From NCBI GenBank assembly GCA_045661305.1, contig JAZRFJ010000017.1, positions 1 through 18,534 of the forward strand: a stretch of DNA of 18,534 nt, read 5' to 3'. Under the pieces are notes generated by a model, which did not search any database, was not told where the DNA came from, and saw only the letters and a program-made list of their open reading frames with translations. The translations under genes were made by a program, and so were the position numbers. Origin of the DNA: UMGS1840 sp045661305. Lineage in GTDB: Bacteria > Bacillota > Clostridia > UMGS1840. Shown here piece by piece: positions 1 through 8,175 of this stretch (positions are counted from its first letter, which is position 1; each line of letters begins with the position of its first letter).

Positions 1-31
1 TATACAAGTCCTTTGAAAAAAGCGATGTTAT

Positions 32-107
32 GGGAGCATAGCTCAGCTGGGAGAGCATCTGCCTTACAAGCAGAGGGTCATAGGTTCGAGCCCTATTGTT
101 CCCACCA
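32..107 (+). tRNA. tRNA-Val (anticodon UAC)
   Basis: A complete 76-nt cloverleaf can be folded by eye. The seven-base acceptor stem GGGAGCA pairs with TGTTCCC (one G-T pair), the D arm is GCTC/GAGC, and the anticodon stem TCTGC/GCAGA closes the loop CTTACAA. The T arm CCTAT/ATAGG carries the loop TTCGAGC. The anticodon TAC reads valine codons. The CCA end is encoded in the DNA. A strong terminator follows two bases later, so this is the last or only tRNA of its transcript; the upstream 31 bases hold no other recognisable tRNA. Confidence 0.97.
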
Positions 108-108
108 G

Positions 109-140
109 AAAAAGCACTTGCGAAAAGCAAGTGCTTTTTT
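109..140 (+). terminator. Rho-independent terminator after tRNA-Val
   Basis: A nine-base-pair perfect stem (AGCACTTGC at 113-121 with GCAAGTGCT at 127-135) around a GAAAA loop is followed by a run of six T. An A run precedes the stem, so it could also act on the other strand, but its position right after the tRNA points to tRNA termination. Confidence 0.93.
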
Positions 141-164
141 CATTATCTAAAACAATAGATTTAA

Positions 165-201
165 AATAAAACAGGATGAAAAATTTTCATCCCGTTTTAT
201 T
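165..201 (-). terminator. Likely terminator of the secreted repeat protein gene
   Basis: An inverted repeat (AATAAAAC, one mismatch, then GGATGA pairing with TCATCC and GTTTTATT) forms a long stem. Read on the minus strand it follows the stop codon of the 1242-residue protein by about 50 bases and ends in a T-rich tail. Its near symmetry allows action on either strand. Confidence 0.75.
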
Positions 202-250
202 ATTTAGTTTCTGAATATCAAATTTAAATTTTTTCTATATTTGTTTGATC

Positions 251-3200
251 TTATCTATTATCACTATTTACATCAACAATGAAATTAAGAACATTTTCAC
301 CGTCAAAGCTGTAAATGTAAACTACATCATCAGCTTTTGCCATATCCATAGCAACATTATAATCCAAACCTGAACATACTACATCAAATGTCTTAATGCT
401 TTCAAATACTGTTGTTCTTACTTTAGAATACGATCTGCCATATACATATACAGGTGTATTAGGATCATAAGCAGCATCAAGGATATTTGTAGGTGATGTC
501 AACATAGCAACAGAAGTATTAATTGTAGGATCAATGAAGAGTTCAATTCCTCTGCTTGTAACTTTGTTTACTCTACCAGCAGCTGCATAACCATACATCT
601 GTTTATTTGCAACTGCAGCGTTATGAGTTGAAACAGTACCATCACTAAGTTTTGTAAGGACAACTGTCTGAACATAATCGCTGTCTTCGTTTCCTGATGT
701 AGCTACCATAGCAATATACCCTTCATTATAATCATATTTCATAATATGTCTGTACGCAACGATTTCGTTGTTATCATTTGTAACAACCTGAATAACATCG
801 TTTACACCGATATCAAAAGCAGCGACTTTACTAAGTGGATAACTTGTTACAACTTCGCCTGTCATACCAATAATTGTGAGGTCATCTCTGTTTTCAAGCA
901 CATATCTTACTTCCTGTCCATCAATCAAACCTGTAAATTCCTGTCTTATCTCTTCTTCTAACCATACGGTTGCTTTTTCCGTCACTATCATTGGTGAAGT
1001 AGTATATGATGGTCTTATTAATAAGTTTGTAATAAATGCAAACAGCACTTCCCCATTTGTAGAATTAACTACAATAGTACCTGAATAACATTCTCCATCC
1101 ATCAAAGCTTTTTTTGACGCAACAAAGTATTCATCCTTATTACCTGCATAAGCAACAGTTGGAACACCGATAATGACTGTCTTATCTGTTATGTATTTTC
1201 CATACAGCTTACCTGAATATGCATCATAAGGAGCTGAATATAGTGTAGCAAGTTTAACATCGTTATTTTCTTTATCTTCAATAGCTGCGTGTGTTGTATA
1301 AATTTTTACAATTTCATTGTCTGAATTTACTTCATATCCAACAACTGTACCAGCAGGAATATTGAATGTAGCATTTGGCTGGAAGCCTGCTGTAGCACCA
1401 TCAGCATCTACATTTGAAGCAACATCTAAACCTGAAGCATTAAATTCAACATACTCAGCAAAATCAAAAACCTTTATTTCTCCACTTTCTGTCATAATCT
1501 GAGTCTGCACACCATTTTTAAATGAAGATGTATAAGCACCTACTGCAATAACAACAGCATAATCACAGTTTTTCTCAAAATCAGCCGGAATAAAGTCAGT
1601 AATAAATGCAAACTTCACTTCACCGGTATCAACATCAGTTACAATTGTACCTGAATAAATTTCTCCATTTATTAAAGAAGAAGCTAATGTATATGAATAC
1701 ATATCCGTGTTAGATATCTCTGTGATTGACGGAACAGTAATAAGCTTTGTTGCATCTGTGATATAATTTCCGAAAATAAGTCCACCGCTATAAGCGCTTG
1801 ATGAGAAAGTCTCAACTTCAAATTCACCATGCTCTTTTGCCTCTATTGCAGAAGATGTAGTATATATATTTCTGATTTCACCGTCAAAATTTTTCTGATA
1901 AATTATAACTGTACCTGATGCAATATCGACTGAAGTTTCATCTATATCTGTATAATTAAACAAAACAGTGTCAGCAAAATCAAAGTCTTGCACTCCATCT
2001 TCTGCTGTCATAATTGTAGCTTTTACACTATTTGAATCAGCTGTTGCATTAACTTCCGTTGAAATAACTATACCATAAGAAAATGTATTTTCAACCTCAG
2101 TAGGAATAAGGTTTGTAATAAATGCCAATTTAACTTCTTTCTCAGTGTTATAGACAATATAACCTTCATAACACTCCTCATCAACTAAAGATTTTTTAGA
2201 AGATAGGAAATATTTATCTTTATTACCTACTGAAGCAGCACTTGGAACGCCTATAATAACTGTTTCATCTGTTATATATTTTCCATTAAGTTTTCCTGCA
2301 TCAGCATTATAACTTGAATAAGAAAGTGCACCAAGTCTAACATCACCATTTTCTTTTTCTTCGATAGCTGCCTGTGTTGTATAAATTCTTCTGATTTCAC
2401 CAGCTGAATTTGTTTCATAGATTACAATTGTACCAGCTGCGATTAATAATTCAGAAGAAGCCTGGAAGCCAGCTCTACTCGGATCAGCATCAACAGTAGA
2501 TGTGATTACTCTTTCATATGTTGTGAATACAGAAACCGTTTCAGCATAATCAAAAACTTTTACTTCCCCATCCATTGCCATAATCTGTGCCTGAACACCA
2601 TTTGAGAATGTACCTGTTTTAGCACCAGTTGCTATAACTATACCATAGGAATAATTTTTTGTAATATCACAGCTGATAATTGCATTATCGTTAGTTAAAT
2701 AAAATGTTCCGCTTACACCAGGCTCAAGCTTAGATGCTGAAGCTGCACCATTTATTCTATAAGCTTTTCCATTGATTTCATAGCAGTCTATTGTAGCTCC
2801 ACCTTTAATTTTTTTAGTTGAGCATCTCATAATTGTTCCTGTAACAGCTTTAGCAGTTGATACAACTATATCATAGTGGTATTTATTGCCATCTACAGAC
2901 ATTGCAACATCAAGAACATCACCTACTTTTATATCACCAAAAGATAAAGCATTGCCCTCTGTATCTTTGATTGTATAAGATACCATACCACTTGTAGTAT
3001 CAAGATCTAACGGTGCAAAATTATATCTTGTATTTCCGTCAAATAATAAGCTGGAATTAAAAATTGATGCTGAATTATCTCTGTAAATTTGATAATCATT
3101 AGCAATTATTTTCCCAACAACAAACGAAGCTGAATTTTCAATAATAAGCGTATCGTACTTTCCGTTATTATCTGTATCTTTAAAACGATATGCTCTATTA

Positions 3201-3979
3201 TTTGTTGTAACCTTGTTTACAGCAGATGAACCAATTATATAGTTAAGAGTAAGAGCAACATCTGATTCATTATCACCATTTCCTGATTTATATATTAACC
3301 CTTTATTAATATATGCTTTAAAAGGTGCTTCGACCATTGAAGCTGCGTTAGGTGTTTCAGCATCAGCATCTTTATAATATCTGATATTTGGCTCACAAGT
3401 GTATCCATTATAAGCAAAATCTACAAACAACTCTGGAGCAATCACCAAATCCGTACTATCTTCATCAGGCAAATATCCGCCACTGCTACCGCCTGAGCCA
3501 CCACCGCTTGGAGGATTATCAGCAGGAACATCGGATATTTCATCACCCTCAAGCACCCAACAGTTAGTACCTGTTGAAACATAAGCAGCAGGTTTCATAT
3601 CTTCCATACTTTCAAGCAAAATAAATTTAACGACATAGCGTTCTAAAGTTAAATCCGTTAAGCTCACCGTCTGCGTTACAGAAAAACGCTGATTACTTAA
3701 AAACGGTGAGGCTTCATTATATTGTATGCTACTCAAGCCTAAAATCTGTGTTTGAGTTTCATCATAAACCGCTAAAACACCTACGCCTTTTACATCAACA
3801 TCACTACCATATGTATTTGAAGCAAATACAATAGTTGCCTCTATTTTCCCATCGCCTATGTATTCCACATTATCGACATAGTACCCATAGCTATATCCAT
3901 CTGCAAATACATTGATACTAAAAAGCATCGTCATTAATAATAAAAACGCTGTTATTTTTGCAAAAATTCTTTTCTTCAT
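251..3979 (-). CDS. Large secreted protein with three internal repeats
   Basis: This 1242-residue protein starts with a clear signal peptide (residues 1 to about 26: basic MKKR, hydrophobic core, FADG cleavage region), so it is exported. Residues 28-135 form a beta-rich domain with VLAVYDE and ESMEDMKPA segments, resembling a domain I know from clostridial S-layer-type secreted proteins (recollection, not a search). A GSG-rich linker follows at 156-168. Three homologous repeats span about 443-625, 633-798 and 806-988. Each opens with a YGIVIA-like strand, passes through an IYTT-AIE-KE segment and GKYITD--VIIGVP, and closes with AFITNLI. The C-terminal 250 residues are a further beta-rich region. 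I see no SLH, LPXTG or other anchor and no catalytic motif. The ATG has a GGAG site about 8 bases upstream. Export is well supported; a surface structural or adhesion role is a guess. Confidence 0.85.
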   Translation of the reverse strand: MKKRIFAKITAFLLLMTMLFSINVFADGYSYGYYVDNVEYIGDGKIEATIVFASNTYGSDVDVKGVGVLAVYDETQTQILGLSSIQYNEASPFLSNQRFSVTQTVSLTDLTLERYVVKFILLESMEDMKPAAYVSTGTNCWVLEGDEISDVPADNPPSGGGSGGSSGGYLPDEDSTDLVIAPELFVDFAYNGYTCEPNIRYYKDADAETPNAASMVEAPFKAYINKGLIYKSGNGDNESDVALTLNYIIGSSAVNKVTTNNRAYRFKDTDNNGKYDTLIIENSASFVVGKIIANDYQIYRDNSASIFNSSLLFDGNTRYNFAPLDLDTTSGMVSYTIKDTEGNALSFGDIKVGDVLDVAMSVDGNKYHYDIVVSTAKAVTGTIMRCSTKKIKGGATIDCYEINGKAYRINGAASASKLEPGVSGTFYLTNDNAIISCDITKNYSYGIVIATGAKTGTFSNGVQAQIMAMDGEVKVFDYAETVSVFTTYERVITSTVDADPSRAGFQASSELLIAAGTIVIYETNSAGEIRRIYTTQAAIEEKENGDVRLGALSYSSYNADAGKLNGKYITDETVIIGVPSAASVGNKDKYFLSSKKSLVDEECYEGYIVYNTEKEVKLAFITNLIPTEVENTFSYGIVISTEVNATADSNSVKATIMTAEDGVQDFDFADTVLFNYTDIDETSVDIASGTVIIYQKNFDGEIRNIYTTSSAIEAKEHGEFEVETFSSSAYSGGLIFGNYITDATKLITVPSITEISNTDMYSYTLASSLINGEIYSGTIVTDVDTGEVKFAFITDFIPADFEKNCDYAVVIAVGAYTSSFKNGVQTQIMTESGEIKVFDFAEYVEFNASGLDVASNVDADGATAGFQPNATFNIPAGTVVGYEVNSDNEIVKIYTTHAAIEDKENNDVKLATLYSAPYDAYSGKLYGKYITDKTVIIGVPTVAYAGNKDEYFVASKKALMDGECYSGTIVVNSTNGEVLFAFITNLLIRPSYTTSPMIVTEKATVWLEEEIRQEFTGLIDGQEVRYVLENRDDLTIIGMTGEVVTSYPLSKVAAFDIGVNDVIQVVTNDNNEIVAYRHIMKYDYNEGYIAMVATSGNEDSDYVQTVVLTKLSDGTVSTHNAAVANKQMYGYAAAGRVNKVTSRGIELFIDPTINTSVAMLTSPTNILDAAYDPNTPVYVYGRSYSKVRTTVFESIKTFDVVCSGLDYNVAMDMAKADDVVYIYSFDGENVLNFIVDVNSDNR
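1016..2653 (-). repeat. Three tandem repeats coding for ~165-183-residue domains
   Basis: Repeat 1 lies at about 2105-2653, repeat 2 at 1586-2083 and repeat 3 at 1016-1564. Repeats 1 and 3 are the same length and share a VDAD-x4-AGFQ segment; repeat 2 lacks about 17 residues there. The repeats have clearly diverged at DNA level but keep long matching stretches, for example around the GKYITD and AFIT segments. Confidence 0.85.
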
Positions 3980-4022
3980 TTTTTGTCTCCGTTTCGTTAG
4001 TACATTAAATTTTTTATATTTT

Positions 4023-4253
4023 CTACTTTATCTCCAAAACCTTAAATCCAAGCTCTTCAACAGCACTTTTTATCAACTCTTTTTTATCCTCACTTGCCTT
4101 AACAAAAGCAGTTTTTTTCTTTAAATCAACTGTTGCACTTACACCATCAAGCTCATTTAAAGCCTTTTCAACTTTTCCCGAACAATTAACGCAGTGCATT
4201 CCATCAATTATTACTTTAAAATCGTAATCTTTTTTCTTAAAAATACCAAACAT
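4023..4253 (-). CDS. HMA-domain metal-binding protein (copper-chaperone-like)
   Basis: A 76-residue protein made almost wholly of one heavy-metal-associated domain. GMHCVNC (residues 18-24) is the GMxCxxC motif whose two cysteines bind Cu(I) or a similar soft metal in CopZ/Atx1-type chaperones; the rest follows the beta-alpha-beta-beta-alpha-beta pattern. The basic N-terminus FGIFKKK is an extension ahead of the domain. The reading frame is open 11 codons further upstream, but the chosen ATG has an AGGAG site about 8 bases away and that site lies in the would-be extension. It begins 22 bases after the lysA stop and is probably co-transcribed. No copper ATPase or CsoR gene is in the window, so the partner and even the metal are unknown. 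Confidence 0.88.
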   Translation of the reverse strand: MFGIFKKKDYDFKVIIDGMHCVNCSGKVEKALNELDGVSATVDLKKKTAFVKASEDKKELIKSAVEELGFKVLEIK

Positions 4254-4275
4254 TTTTATTTTCTCCTTTTTTCTA

Positions 4276-5577
4276 CTACAAATCAAGTGAAATTATATCA
4301 TCATAGGTTTCTCTTTTTACAACAAGCTTATCTTCGCCGTTTCTCACAAAAACAACTGCAGGACGAGGAATACGATTGTAGTTTGATGCCATAGAATAGT
4401 TATACGCACCTGTTGCAAAAACTGCTAAAGTATCACCAACTTCAGCCTCCTGGAACTTCTCATTTTCCATTATTAAATCTCCCGATTCACAGCATTTCCC
4501 TGCTATTGTGTAAACTTTATCAGCTTCTTTATCAGCTTTATTTGCAATACAGCCACAATATTTTGCTCCATAAAGAATATATCTTGGATTATCACCCATT
4601 CCCCCGTCAACACTTACATAAGTGCGAACATTCGGGATTTGTTTAACACAGCCTACCTCATAAAGAGTTATCCCCGCTGATGCAACGAGTGACCTTCCTG
4701 GTTCCATAAGAATATATGGAATTTTAACTCCAAGAGTTTTGGATAATTTTTTCACTTCTTCTGAAACTGCTTTTATAAATTCAGCGTATCTTATTGGCTT
4801 ATCTTCTGCCACATATTTTATTCCAAAACCACCGCCAAAATCAAGAATATCGGTTTCAAGTCCTGTTTTTTCCTTAATTTCTTTAATAAAATTCATCATA
4901 ACATCAGCCGTTTCAATAAACGGTGCAAGCTCAAAAATCTGTGAGCCGATATGACAATGAATTCCCTTATATATAACATTTTTAAGGCTTTTTACTTTTT
5001 TTACAATTTCTATTGCCTCATTTGTTTCGATTGCAAAACCAAATTTAGAATCTATCTGCCCTGTCTTTATAAAATCATGCGTATGTGCGTCAACACCAGG
5101 CTTTATTCTGAAAATAATTTCCTGCTTTTTGTTAAGCTCTTTGCAGATTTCCTCTAACCTGAAAAGCTCAGTTTCATTATCAACTATAATATGACCGACA
5201 TTATTTTCTACAGCCATTTTCAACTCATCAACTGTTTTATTGTTTCCATGAAAACAAATATCCTTAGCTGGAAACCCTGCTTTCAGAGCAGTAAAAAGCT
5301 CACCGCCTGAAACAACATCAGCACCAAGCCCCTCTTCCTGTGCAACCTTGTATATATATTTACACGAAAAAGCTTTTGACGCATAATGAGCCATTCCGTT
5401 ACCGCCGTAATATTCTTTTAAGGCAACTCTATATTCACTCATATTTTTTCTTATTAAATCTTCATCCATAACATAAAGTGGAGTTCCGTATTTTTCCTTT
5501 AAATAAACAGTATCTACTCCACCGATTGTAAGATGTCCTTTTTCGTTCACATTAAGACTTTCTGATACAAATTCCAT
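4276..5577 (-). CDS. lysA: Diaminopimelate decarboxylase
   Basis: This 433-residue PLP enzyme converts meso-diaminopimelate to lysine, the last step of lysine synthesis. Seen in the sequence: the PLP-binding lysine in YASKAF (K68), HIGSQ (209-213), the glycine-rich GGGFG phosphate loop, EPGR (292-295), CCESGD (362-367, supplying the partner-subunit catalytic cysteine) and GAYNYSMASNYN (390-401). Length is normal for the family. The frame is open back to 5640, but that start would overlap the upstream gene by 26 bases; the ATG at 5577 has an AGAGGAAG site and gives the usual N-terminus. The 37-base gap upstream is too short for a lysine riboswitch, so control must act on the operon or not through an L-box here. 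Confidence 0.96.
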   Translation of the reverse strand: MEFVSESLNVNEKGHLTIGGVDTVYLKEKYGTPLYVMDEDLIRKNMSEYRVALKEYYGGNGMAHYASKAFSCKYIYKVAQEEGLGADVVSGGELFTALKAGFPAKDICFHGNNKTVDELKMAVENNVGHIIVDNETELFRLEEICKELNKKQEIIFRIKPGVDAHTHDFIKTGQIDSKFGFAIETNEAIEIVKKVKSLKNVIYKGIHCHIGSQIFELAPFIETADVMMNFIKEIKEKTGLETDILDFGGGFGIKYVAEDKPIRYAEFIKAVSEEVKKLSKTLGVKIPYILMEPGRSLVASAGITLYEVGCVKQIPNVRTYVSVDGGMGDNPRYILYGAKYCGCIANKADKEADKVYTIAGKCCESGDLIMENEKFQEAEVGDTLAVFATGAYNYSMASNYNRIPRPAVVFVRNGEDKLVVKRETYDDIISLDL

Positions 5578-5614
5578 TTTTCTTCCTCTTTTCTTCTTCT
5601 CTAAAAATGTCAAA

Positions 5615-6031
5615 TTAATCCATATATTCGCTCGTTTCATGTCTGTAATATAATTTTGAAACAGGCTTCTTTAAACGCCTGAAAAAAATAACTGTCATAA
5701 TAAATGACACTATTCCACCAAAAAAAGCAATAACAGCTTTTAAAGTTTCATTTTTTATTATAATTTCCCCGAAATTAAAAATTGCAACAATCACTAAAAT
5801 CGGAACAATAAAAACCGCAAATGATAATAAAAGCACCTTTTTATCCGAAGACTCAAGCTTAACTACATCATCTTTTTTTGCACCGTCATAATTTTTCGCA
5901 ACAACATATGATTTACTTCCACAGCTATTTCCGCACTCACCGCACTTACCTCCGCATGCTGATGCCCTTAAAATTTCAACTTTTATATTATTTTCATCTA
6001 ATTTTTGTGTAACTCTGCCCAAAACTTCCAT
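5615..6031 (-). CDS. RseC/MucC-like (SoxR-reducing system) membrane protein
   Basis: A 138-residue protein with an N-terminal soluble domain carrying four clustered cysteines (C26, C30, C33, C37), followed by two hydrophobic helices at about 65-86 and 97-118 and a short basic tail. This matches the RseC/MucC family (SoxR-reducing system component), whose members sit in the membrane and are linked to Rnf-type electron transport in other bacteria. In Firmicutes the function is not established. The start has a strong AGAGGTGA site overlapping the recN stop codon, nine bases upstream, so translation is probably coupled to recN. A redox role is inference from the cysteine cluster and the family. 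Confidence 0.82.
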   Translation of the reverse strand: MEVLGRVTQKLDENNIKVEILRASACGGKCGECGNSCGSKSYVVAKNYDGAKKDDVVKLESSDKKVLLLSFAVFIVPILVIVAIFNFGEIIIKNETLKAVIAFFGGIVSFIMTVIFFRRLKKPVSKLYYRHETSEYMD

Positions 6032-6040
6032 TTTTCACCT

Positions 6041-7699
6041 CTATATCAGGTTTTTCTTATAATTTTCTGCAAGCATAAGTGTTTCCTCTGCATTTTTAAG
6101 TGTAAGTGGTGTAACCTCAACTCCGCCTATCATTCTCGCAAGCTCCTCTGCTCTGTTTTTATTCTCAACATATTTTATTGTTGTTTTTGTAATTCCGTCA
6201 GCTTCGTCCTTTAAAACGAGCAAATGATTATCTGCCATAGCAGCAATCTGTGAAAGATGGGTAACGCATAAAATCTGATTATCTTTTGATAAAGAATACA
6301 TTTTTTCACCTGTTTTTTGTGCTGCCCTTCCGCTTATACCAACATCAATTTCATCAAAAACAAATGCACAAGCAGGGTCAATGTTATATAAAACTGACTT
6401 TATAGCAAGATTTACTCTTGAAATTTCACCACCCGATGCAATCTTAATAAGTGGCTGAAGCTCCATTCCTGCATTTGCACAGAACATAAAGCAAACATGC
6501 TCTGCTCCCGACTTAGTGAAATTTTCATTTTTAATAAGCGAAACTTCAAATCTTGCATTTGGCATCATTAAATCATGAAGCTCTTTTTCGATTTTTCGTG
6601 ATAGCTCTTTTGATGCTTTTTCTCTTTTTTTAGTCAAAATTTCAGCTTTTTCAACCATTATTTCAAAAGCTTTTCCCTTTTCTTTTTTAAGCTCACTTAT
6701 TTTCATGTCATGATTTTCAGTTTCAAAAATCTCTTTTACAGCGTCATCATATCTTCTAAAAATCTCCTCAACACTTCCGCCGTACTTTGATTTTAATTTA
6801 TATATAACATCAAGTCTTTTTTCAATTTCGTTTATATCATTATATTCGTTTTCACTCTCGTCGTAAACCTTTTGAATTTCATCAGTTACATTAAGGATTT
6901 CTTCTCTTAAGTCACTAAGTTTTTCTGAAAATACAGCTAAGCTGTCTACTCTTGATATAAAATCAGATGCCTCTTTTATAAGCGAGCAAGCATTATATTC
7001 TCCCTCAAAAAGTGCATAATATGCACTTTCAACAGCTCTTTTTATCTGCTCACTCTCCTTTATTATTTTCTTTTTTTCTTTTAGCTTTTCTTCCTCATCA
7101 ATCTCAATACCCGAGTCTTCGATTTCTTTTTTCACATAGTTAAGATAATCTATTCTTCCCTCATCAGCCGTCTTTGTTTCCAGGGTTTTATTAAGCTCAT
7201 TTGAAACCTCTGTATATTTTTTGAAAGCCTCAAGATAATCTTCATATTCATTTTTCAGATTTCCGAAATTATCAAGATATTTATAATGAAGTTCTTCGTT
7301 AAAAAGCACCTGATTGTCATTTTGGGAATGAATACTTATAAGATATTTTGATATTTCCTTTAAAATCGCTGTGTTTGCAGGTCGAGAATTAATTTTAACA
7401 GTATTTTTCCCCTCAATATTCACTTCTCTTGAAATAATAAGATAATCATCGCATATATAATCTGTTAAAACTTCTTCGGTGCAATCAGGAATATAAAAAG
7501 ATGCTTCAACAAAAACACTTCTTTCTCCTTTTCTTATAATATCCTTTGATACTCTTGCACCTAAAATCATATAAAGTGCATCGACAAGAATAGATTTTCC
7601 TGCTCCCGTTTCACCCGTAAGTGCCGTAAAGCCCTCTTTAAAATCTATCCTTATATTCTCTATAACAGCTAAATTTTTAATAACTAATCCCGTAAGCAT
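6041..7699 (-). CDS. recN: DNA repair protein RecN
   Basis: This 552-residue SMC-like ATPase acts early in double-strand-break repair, tethering DNA ends and aiding recombination. Domains: N-terminal ATPase half with Walker A GETGAGKS (29-36), two long charged coiled-coil stretches (about 150-230 and 255-375), and a C-terminal half with the ABC signature ASGGE (421-425), Walker B FVFDEID (446-452) and the H-loop THL (480-482). Length is close to that of B. subtilis RecN (about 576). It follows argR by 13 bases, the usual order in Firmicutes. The next gene is not spoIVB, which normally follows in spore-formers. Confidence 0.97.
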   Translation of the reverse strand: MLTGLVIKNLAVIENIRIDFKEGFTALTGETGAGKSILVDALYMILGARVSKDIIRKGERSVFVEASFYIPDCTEEVLTDYICDDYLIISREVNIEGKNTVKINSRPANTAILKEISKYLISIHSQNDNQVLFNEELHYKYLDNFGNLKNEYEDYLEAFKKYTEVSNELNKTLETKTADEGRIDYLNYVKKEIEDSGIEIDEEEKLKEKKKIIKESEQIKRAVESAYYALFEGEYNACSLIKEASDFISRVDSLAVFSEKLSDLREEILNVTDEIQKVYDESENEYNDINEIEKRLDVIYKLKSKYGGSVEEIFRRYDDAVKEIFETENHDMKISELKKEKGKAFEIMVEKAEILTKKREKASKELSRKIEKELHDLMMPNARFEVSLIKNENFTKSGAEHVCFMFCANAGMELQPLIKIASGGEISRVNLAIKSVLYNIDPACAFVFDEIDVGISGRAAQKTGEKMYSLSKDNQILCVTHLSQIAAMADNHLLVLKDEADGITKTTIKYVENKNRAEELARMIGGVEVTPLTLKNAEETLMLAENYKKNLI

Positions 7700-7712
7700 G
7701 AAATATCATTCC

Positions 7713-8156
7713 TTAAGACAAATTTGAATACAGATACTTGTAAATTTTTTCAGTTTTTTCAACACCGTCACAAACTATCATTATAGTATCATCGCCTGCA
7801 ATCGTTCCAAGCACCTCGGCTAATTGCAAATCATCAATAACAGCCGCAACTCCCGGTGCCATACCGATATGTGTTTTTATAACTATAATATTAAGGGAAA
7901 CTCTTATTGACTTTATAAGATGTACAAATGATGCTAAATCTGTTGTCTGCTTTATAACACCGTTTGGAATACAATATCTTAAATTTCCTGTTTCATCGGC
8001 TGTTTTTATGATTTTAAGCTCCTTTATATCCCTTGAAACAGTTGCCTGAGTTACATCATAGCCCATTTTTGAAAGCTTTTCAGTAAGCTCCTCCTGTGTG
8101 CGTATAACTTCATTTGTTATTAGATTTTTTAAATCCTGTTGTCTTTTTTTCTTCAT
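7713..8156 (-). CDS. argR: Arginine repressor ArgR/AhrC
   Basis: A 147-residue DNA-binding regulator of arginine biosynthesis and breakdown that uses arginine as co-repressor. The N-terminal winged helix-turn-helix contains TVSRDIKEL (39-47), the family's DNA-recognition signature. The C-terminal domain holds GTIAGDDT (117-124), whose aspartates bind arginine in the hexamer. The length is typical. It lies between nadK (19-base gap) and recN (13 bases), the standard Firmicutes arrangement in which ArgR is encoded away from the arg genes. No obvious ARG box was identified by eye in the window. Confidence 0.96.
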   Translation of the reverse strand: MKKKRQQDLKNLITNEVIRTQEELTEKLSKMGYDVTQATVSRDIKELKIIKTADETGNLRYCIPNGVIKQTTDLASFVHLIKSIRVSLNIIVIKTHIGMAPGVAAVIDDLQLAEVLGTIAGDDTIMIVCDGVEKTEKIYKYLYSNLS

Positions 8157-8175
8157 TTATATAAATATCCTTTAT

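Noticed and set aside
1..250. Integration site at tRNA-Val with a mobile element
   Set aside because: No integrase, no repeat of the tRNA 3' end and no phage-like genes are seen in the window; a normal terminator follows the tRNA.
5578..5614. Lysine riboswitch ahead of lysA
   Set aside because: Only 37 bases separate lysA from the upstream gene, too few for an L-box, and no such fold is visible.
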